Assembly: GCA_029864945.1 (NCBI GenBank)
Contig: JAOTSL010000095.1
Location: forward strand, 1-10,157
Source: Gammaproteobacteria bacterium
GTDB taxonomy: Bacteria > Pseudomonadota > Gammaproteobacteria > S012-40
Direction of reading: 5' to 3'
Length of the DNA: 10,157 nt
Part shown: piece after piece, positions 5,843 to 10,157 of the stretch
Layout of the letters: each line of letters starts with the position of its first letter
Numbering within the stretch: the stretch's first letter is position 1
Translations under genes and position numbers: made by a program
The notes under the pieces: model-generated
What the model was told of the DNA's origin: nothing
The model's database searches: none
The model's input: only the letters and a program-made list of their open reading frames with translations

Positions 5843-7441
5843 ATGGATTTTGAATGGGTTGCTATCGCATTTGGAGATTTTTCTTGGATCTTCCTTGCGT
5901 TTATTCTTGGCTTGGCAGCAAAACTAATTGGTTTGCCGCCATTAGTTGGTTTTTTGGCAACCGGCTTTTTACTTAATTATCTGGGAGTAGTAAGCGGGGA
6001 CATATTGCCGAAACTGGCTGACCTGGGTATTACTCTTCTACTTTTTACTGTTGGTTTAAAACTGAATTTAAAGGTATTGATTAGGCCGCAGGTCTGGTCG
6101 GTAACTGCATTGCATATCTCAATAATTATTGGGCTTTTTGGCGTTGTTATCTTCGGCTTGGCTTTGCTAAAAGTCTCTTTATTTTCTGCTCTGGATTTTA
6201 AACTATCATTGATGCTCGCTTTTGCGTTGAGCTTTTCTAGTACTGTTTTTGTCGTTAAGTCACTAGAAGATAAAGGTGAAATGAAGTCTTTGCATGGACG
6301 AATTGCCATAGGCATTTTGGTTATGCAGGATTTGGTTGCAGTTGTTTTTTTAGCTGTATCCGCCGGTACGCTCCCTTCAGTTTGGGCGGCATTGTTATTT
6401 TTTCTTATCCCTCTACGGCCGCTGTTTCATTATTTTCTTCAAAAAACAGGTCACGGCGAACTGTTGGTATTATATGGTCTAGTACTTGCTCTAGGCGGAG
6501 CAGAGCTTTTTGAGTTAGTCGGTGTGAAAGACGACTTAGGTGCACTCATTATGGCTTTGCTAATTTCCACTCACCCTAAGGCAACGGAAATGGCCAAATC
6601 AATGCTTGGCTTCAAAGATCTGTTCTTGGTGGGCTTTTTCCTTTCTATTGGTATGACAGGACAACTCACACAGGAGGCAATGATAATTGGATTGCTCCTT
6701 GTGCCTTTTATCTTCATCAAGTCAGCATTTTTTTTCGCACTAATGACCAGTTTTAAGCTGCGAGCAAGAACCTCTTTATTGGCATCTTTAAGTTTAACCA
6801 ATTACAGTGAATTTGGTTTGATCATAGTTGCGATCGGTGTTGCGAATGGCTGGATGGATAGCGAATGGTTAGTTGCTCTTGCGATTGCCCTGTCTGTTTC
6901 TTTTGTTATTGCGGCACCGCTGAATAATTACGATGATAAAATTTATAACCAGTTCAGAATGTTCTGGATGAGATTTCAGCGCCATGAAAGACTGCCTGAA
7001 GACAGGCTATTGGATACACTCGGCGCAACTATCGCTATTTTTGGAATGGGTAGAGTCGGAAGCGGTGCCTACGATAGAATGCGCGAATTACATGGTGATA
7101 ACGTGGTTGGAATTGATTTTGATCTAGAATTAATTAAGAGGCAGAAAGGGCTCGGGCGTACAGTTTTACACGGTGATCCGAGTGATGCAGACTTCTGGGA
7201 AAAAATTGAGGAAAATCACGGCATCGAACTAGTCTTACTGGCTTTGCCAAACTTTGAGGCCAACCTTAATGCCCTGAATCAGTTAAGAGAAATATCTTTT
7301 CCTGGGCGTATTGCCGCAACTGCGAGATATCCAGATGAAGTGAAATTGTTACAGCAGTCAGGTGCAACCCAAGTATTTAATATTTACACTGAAGCAGGCA
7401 CCGGCTTTGCCGATCATGCTAATAGTGATAACTTGGTTTGA
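5843..7441 (+). CDS. Kef-type CPA2 monovalent cation/proton antiporter with NAD-binding domain
   Basis: The 532 residues combine a Na+/H+-exchanger-type membrane domain (about 10-375, 11-13 helices) with a C-terminal TrkA-N Rossmann domain (about 396-525). CPA2 signatures are LLLFTVGLKLNLKVL, SSTVFVVKSLEDKGE and the MQDL motif with Q162/D163; that aspartate is the expected ion-binding residue. The nucleotide-binding loop is GMGRVG (401-406), with D425 at the end of strand 2, favouring NAD(H). There is no TrkA-C domain after it. It most resembles KefB/KefC/YbaL proteins, which move K+ or Na+ out against protons and in Kef are gated by glutathione adducts. Glutathione control cannot be confirmed here. 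The chosen ATG has no good Shine-Dalgarno: AGGA lies 17 nt upstream, better placed for an out-of-frame ATG at 5836 that encodes only MNDGF. Co-transcription with the upstream cyclase gene is possible. Confidence 0.9.
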   Translation: MDFEWVAIAFGDFSWIFLAFILGLAAKLIGLPPLVGFLATGFLLNYLGVVSGDILPKLADLGITLLLFTVGLKLNLKVLIRPQVWSVTALHISIIIGLFGVVIFGLALLKVSLFSALDFKLSLMLAFALSFSSTVFVVKSLEDKGEMKSLHGRIAIGILVMQDLVAVVFLAVSAGTLPSVWAALLFFLIPLRPLFHYFLQKTGHGELLVLYGLVLALGGAELFELVGVKDDLGALIMALLISTHPKATEMAKSMLGFKDLFLVGFFLSIGMTGQLTQEAMIIGLLLVPFIFIKSAFFFALMTSFKLRARTSLLASLSLTNYSEFGLIIVAIGVANGWMDSEWLVALAIALSVSFVIAAPLNNYDDKIYNQFRMFWMRFQRHERLPEDRLLDTLGATIAIFGMGRVGSGAYDRMRELHGDNVVGIDFDLELIKRQKGLGRTVLHGDPSDADFWEKIEENHGIELVLLALPNFEANLNALNQLREISFPGRIAATARYPDEVKLLQQSGATQVFNIYTEAGTGFADHANSDNLV

Positions 7442-7492
7442 GCTAATTTAGCCAGGTAAATCAATTTTCTACTATTAGCAAAGTGACAGTGC

Positions 7493-7570
7493 TTAACTTG
7501 CCAGCGCTAAATCTATTGCTGCAATAGCACTGAGTATCGTGAGTGTTATAAACAAATATTTCTTATTCAT
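7493..7570 (-). CDS. Small hydrophobic peptide (25 residues)
   Basis: A short open frame begins at ATG 7568-7570 behind GAGGGG (7575-7580, 4-nt spacing) and ends at TAA 7493-7495. The peptide starts MNKKYLFITLTILSAIAAID and ends in LALAS. It has two lysines and then an almost continuous hydrophobic stretch, so it would form one membrane helix or a bare signal-peptide-like segment. It is the third frame of the minus-strand ccmE/COX1-like unit, 44 bp behind the COX1-like stop. Small single-helix subunits are common in terminal oxidases (CcoQ-like, CydX-like), but I see no sequence match to a named one. The good ribosome binding site, hydrophobic composition and operon position support it; its short length limits certainty. 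Confidence 0.55.
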   Translation of the reverse strand: MNKKYLFITLTILSAIAAIDLALAS

Positions 7571-7614
7571 TTCGCCCCTCTTATTTGGTCGTTAAATGAG
7601 TAGCAGGAATAATG

Positions 7615-8148
7615 TTATTTTTTATAGATGTTTTTAGCAGTAAAGAATATGTTGAAAAAAAACACCCAAAAGCCTATTCCCATACCAGTAGAAACTGTCG
7701 CAATAATCGGCGTATAGTAGCTATGAGCTTCCTCCACGCCGGTAATGTCGTTTTGTAATAATAAAGTACCCTCAAGAATGCCAAATACCATCAGTGTGCT
7801 ATAAAAACCGCATATGCCAAGTGCTGTCCACCAAAAAGTATGGTTGACTAGTTTCTGAGAGAATATTGCATGGCCTGAAATCCTAGGGAGTAAATAATAT
7901 GTTACAGCCATACCCAATAGTACAACGCCGCCAATTAAATTAATGTGAGCATGGGCGAGGGGATCAATCATATGTCCTGGGCCGCCGTATGGGCTACCGA
8001 TTGAATCTAACCATGCGCGAATGGGCGGTTGGATTTGTAATACGCCATGTATGGTTCCAATGAATAAAAAGGAGACGGATGCGAGCAGAAATTTAACCAG
8101 ATTACGATCTTCCGGTGTTGGTTCATTTTTGCTTTGCTGTTGTTGCAT
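7615..8148 (-). CDS. Short COX1-family (CcoN/NorB-like) four-helix membrane protein
   Basis: This encodes 177 residues with four membrane helices (about 17-38, 67-88, 103-125, 147-171). The stretch DPLAHAHINLIGG with H66/H68, followed by YYLLPRISGHAIFS, resembles the part of cytochrome oxidase subunit I, cbb3 CcoN and NorB proteins where helices carry haem-binding histidines. Full subunits have 12 or more helices and over 450 residues. This is therefore either a stand-alone short family member or a relic; the clean ends, GGAG ribosome binding site and operon position favour an intact small protein. It cannot form the binuclear centre alone. It starts 13 bp after the ccmE stop, so the two are almost surely co-transcribed. 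A haem-binding or haem-sensing membrane protein is a reasonable inference. Confidence 0.75.
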   Translation of the reverse strand: MQQQQSKNEPTPEDRNLVKFLLASVSFLFIGTIHGVLQIQPPIRAWLDSIGSPYGGPGHMIDPLAHAHINLIGGVVLLGMAVTYYLLPRISGHAIFSQKLVNHTFWWTALGICGFYSTLMVFGILEGTLLLQNDITGVEEAHSYYTPIIATVSTGMGIGFWVFFFNIFFTAKNIYKK

Positions 8149-8161
8149 TCATTTCTCCGAC

Positions 8162-8620
8162 TTAACTTGATTTATCTAATTCGTTAGCGAGCTTAGCTTG
8201 CTTTGTTTTTTCTAATGCTTCTGCCACTTCTGGTGGCATGTATTCTTCATCGTGTTTAGCGAGGACTTCGTTTGCGACAAATACACCGTCCGTACCCATG
8301 CGACCTTGTGTTACAACACCTTGTCCTTCCCGAAACAAATCAGGCAACATCCCGGAATATATTACCGGCACTGTTTTGGCATTATCTGTTACTAGGAAAT
8401 GAACCGTCAGGCCATCATCCTCACGGGTAAAGCTATTTTCCTCAACTAGTCCGCCCAAACGAAAAACATGATTTTGTCCTGCTTCACCTGCATGAACCTG
8501 GGTAGGGCTGTAAAAAAACACCATCGAGCTATTAACCGCCTGCAATATCAAGATTGTCACGACAATCAGTCCTGACATACCCATGAAAACAAGCCCTAAT
8601 CTTCTGTGTCTGGCTTTCAT
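8162..8620 (-). CDS. ccmE: Cytochrome c maturation haem chaperone CcmE
   Basis: CcmE is a periplasm-facing membrane protein that binds haem covalently and passes it to apocytochrome c in System I maturation. From the chosen start (MKARHRRLGL) it has 152 residues: a basic N-terminus, one membrane anchor (about 8-29), a beta-barrel (FRLGGLVEENSF onward) and LAKHDEEYMPPEV. The haem-attaching H123 and Y127 form the conserved HxxxY. The open frame extends upstream to 8701, but the extra 27 residues do not fit the family, whose N-terminus is short and basic. AGAGG lies about 12 nt before the chosen ATG. No ccmABCDFGH genes are in the window; instead it pairs with a short COX1-like gene. This may be an additional ccmE copy or a displaced only copy. 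Confidence 0.9.
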   Translation of the reverse strand: MKARHRRLGLVFMGMSGLIVVTILILQAVNSSMVFFYSPTQVHAGEAGQNHVFRLGGLVEENSFTREDDGLTVHFLVTDNAKTVPVIYSGMLPDLFREGQGVVTQGRMGTDGVFVANEVLAKHDEEYMPPEVAEALEKTKQAKLANELDKSS

Positions 8621-8821
8621 TTCGTGTTTTATACCTCTTGTTAGGTGGTTTTGAGCGCGACAACCTACATCATTAATATGTAGAAGCTGACCGAGTAACA
8701 AGATAGTATTCTTTTATAGTTAGAAAAAGTCGATTAATGCATCTATAATGATCGCATTTATCGAGGTGTTGTCGAAATAAAAAGCTAAACCAAAAGCAAA
8801 AGGAATAAGCAAAGAGGAAGA
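8621..8821. promoter_or_regulatory. Divergent ccmE / nhaR promoter region
   Basis: This 201-bp region separates the divergent ccmE and nhaR genes. A perfect -10 box TATAAT (8744-8749) faces nhaR, with a poor -35 candidate TTAGAA (8720-8725) at 18-bp spacing. It predicts transcription from about 8756 and a leader of about 65 nt. A small dyad, CTACAT-N7-ATGTAG (8665-8683), sits in the ccmE leader on the other side and may be an operator or hairpin. GAGG (8814-8817) is the nhaR ribosome binding site. Confidence 0.55.
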
Positions 8822-9724
8822 ATGATTAACTACAAACATCTTCATTATTTTTGGGTAGTGGCGAAAGAGGGCGGAATCGCCCGAGCCAGTGAACGCCTGC
8901 ACTTGACGCCACAGACCATCAGTGGGCAACTTAGCGTTCTCGAAGAAAACTTAGGTGTAGCCCTCTTTGCCCGCGTGGGCCGTAACCTAGAAATAACCGA
9001 AACCGGACGACAGGTTATGAGTTATGCCAATGAGATTTTTTCATTAGGTGGTGAGATGGAAGAAATGATACGCAATCTTCCATCAGAAAGAACAATGCCA
9101 TTTACTGTTGGTGTTTCAGATGTTGTACCAAAATCTATTGCATGTCGTTTGCTAGCGCCAGCACTTCAGTTACCAGAGCCAATACGTATTATTTGCCGAG
9201 AAGGTGCCATCTCATCATTGTTAGGTGAGTTGGCGGTGCATAAAGTGGATCTGGTGATTGCCGATGGCCCTATTCCATCAAGTGTAAATGTGCGAGGTTT
9301 TAATCACCTGTTGGGTGATTGCGGTACAACTTTTTTTGCAACTCGCAAACTCGCAAATTCGCTTGGTAAAACGTTTCCAGAAAACCTCAATGGTGCGCCA
9401 TTTCTTTTACCTGGAGAAATGACATTAGTGCGCAGTCATCTTACCCAGTGGTTTGGTGAGCAGCGCATTCACCCCCGAATTGTGGGTGAGTTTGATGACA
9501 GCGCTTTAATGAAAGCCTTTGGTCAGACTGGTTCTGGGGTCTTTATTGCACCTACCGCTATTTCGGAAGAGGTTCAAAAGCAATATGGGGTGGTTGCGAT
9601 AGGTCAGACGTATGAAGTTCGCGCGCAGTTTTATGCTATTTCTGTGGAACGCAAGATTTCTCATCCTGCCGTTGTCGCGATTACAGAGATAGCGAAAGAA
9701 TGGCTGCTTCAAGATGCTTGTTAG
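8822..9724 (+). CDS. nhaR: LysR-family Na+-responsive transcriptional activator NhaR
   Basis: These 300 residues match NhaR over their length. The N-terminal winged HTH starts INYKHLHYFWVVAKEGGIAR and includes LTPQTISGQLSVLEENLG (about 28-45). A linker helix and a LysR substrate-binding domain follow. The run GEFDDSALMKAFG (residues about 222-234) is nearly identical to E. coli NhaR. NhaR activates nhaA in response to Na+. GAGG lies 4 nt before the ATG. nhaR here precedes nhaA, separated by 70 bp on the same strand; in E. coli nhaR follows nhaA. The two may be co-transcribed, or nhaA may have its own NhaR-dependent promoter in the 70-bp gap, where I see no clear site. Confidence 0.93.
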   Translation: MINYKHLHYFWVVAKEGGIARASERLHLTPQTISGQLSVLEENLGVALFARVGRNLEITETGRQVMSYANEIFSLGGEMEEMIRNLPSERTMPFTVGVSDVVPKSIACRLLAPALQLPEPIRIICREGAISSLLGELAVHKVDLVIADGPIPSSVNVRGFNHLLGDCGTTFFATRKLANSLGKTFPENLNGAPFLLPGEMTLVRSHLTQWFGEQRIHPRIVGEFDDSALMKAFGQTGSGVFIAPTAISEEVQKQYGVVAIGQTYEVRAQFYAISVERKISHPAVVAITEIAKEWLLQDAC

Positions 9725-9794
9725 TCGAAGATGTTTTAGAAATAATTGTGACACCAAATTTAATCGTACAGCTTAAAAGTAAGTAGAGATATTA

Positions 9795-10157
9795 ATGAAA
9801 AATAATTTTGATAAAGAATATAACGCACCTTGGGAAAAAGCCTTTGATCGGGTATTAACCCCCCTGGATGAATTCATACATCGGCAGACCACTAGTGGTG
9901 TTCTGCTTATGGTGTGTGCTGTGGTTGCACTTTATATTGCCAATAGTCATTGGAACACTGCTTACCATCACTTGCTTGAAGCGAAACTTACAATTGGCTT
10001 TGAAGGATTTCAATTATCTAAGACGTTACATCACTGGATCAATGATGGATTGATGGCGATATTCTTTTTCGTGATCGGGTTAGAGCTTAAGCGTGAAATA
10101 GTCGCAGGCGAACTGGCCAATCCAAAACAGGCACTGTTTCCTATAATTGCAGCAGTA
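9795..10157 (+). CDS. nhaA: Na+/H+ antiporter NhaA, N-terminal part
   Basis: The first 121 codons are present and the gene runs off the window; family members have about 390 residues. NhaA exchanges cytoplasmic Na+ for external H+ across the inner membrane and is needed for sodium and alkali tolerance. The visible part has a polar N-terminus ending FDRVLTPLDEFIHRQTTSG. A first membrane helix (LLMVCAVVALYIANS) follows, then the family signature region LMAIFFFVIGLELKREIVAG. The catalytic aspartates lie beyond the window. The start is ATG 9795 with a weak GTAGAG upstream; the N-terminal extension before the first helix is longer than in E. coli but common in other lineages. It follows nhaR, its expected activator. 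Confidence 0.93.
   Translation, partial: MKNNFDKEYNAPWEKAFDRVLTPLDEFIHRQTTSGVLLMVCAVVALYIANSHWNTAYHHLLEAKLTIGFEGFQLSKTLHHWINDGLMAIFFFVIGLELKREIVAGELANPKQALFPIIAAV

Noticed and set aside
5977..6315. Minus-strand frame of 112 codons inside kef
   Set aside because: Antisense to conserved membrane helices of the antiporter; no domain and no ribosome site.
7442..7492. Possible bidirectional terminator between kef and the minus-strand operon (GCTAA/TTAGC)
   Set aside because: The arms are only 5-6 bp, with a one-base or very long loop and no proper T-run; too weak to call.
8621..8701. Upstream 27-codon extension of ccmE
   Set aside because: CcmE proteins start with a short basic segment just before the anchor, as at 8620; the extension is not membrane-compatible and not family-like.
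8720..8929. Minus-strand frame of 69 codons across the nhaR start
   Set aside because: Its first part is antisense to the nhaR HTH region; the hydrophobic tail reflects the AT-rich promoter. No convincing ribosome site.

Overview
The window looks like a chromosomal segment of a gammaproteobacterium with moderate GC (mid-40s percent by eye). The lineage is inferred from a close NhaR/NhaA pair, a class I CcmE, and a Crp-family regulator with the enterobacterial-type cyclic-nucleotide pocket. Nothing seen is phage- or transposon-like. The species cannot be named from the sequence alone.

Left block (1-2245, minus strand): three genes appear to form one operon, reading right to left. They are an ArsM-like SAM methyltransferase that lacks most arsenic-binding cysteines, a DsrE-family protein with a CPPC motif, and a cysteine-containing protein I do not recognise. 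A perfect 12-bp stem-loop lies between the last two genes. A tandem array of an 8-bp unit sits at the left edge, just past the operon's end.

Signalling block (2375-5701): a Crp/Fnr-family regulator (minus) is transcribed divergently, across 93 bp, from a large membrane protein (plus). That protein fuses a six-helix sensor region, a histidine kinase, a receiver and a class III nucleotide cyclase. A two-component phosphorelay, the cyclic-nucleotide source and a likely cyclic-nucleotide receptor are therefore encoded side by side. The regulator points towards the methyltransferase operon, which is an obvious but unproven target. This arrangement is the most interesting part of the window.

Ion and cytochrome block (5843-10157): a Kef-type CPA2 cation/proton antiporter with an NAD-binding domain (plus) converges on a minus-strand operon. 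That operon encodes CcmE (haem chaperone), a short four-helix COX1-family protein and a 25-residue hydrophobic peptide with a good ribosome binding site. Divergent from ccmE are nhaR and the start of nhaA (plus), the Na+-responsive regulator and the Na+/H+ antiporter, the latter cut by the window end. Two antiporter systems within 5 kb suggest a saline or alkaline habitat, but this is inference.
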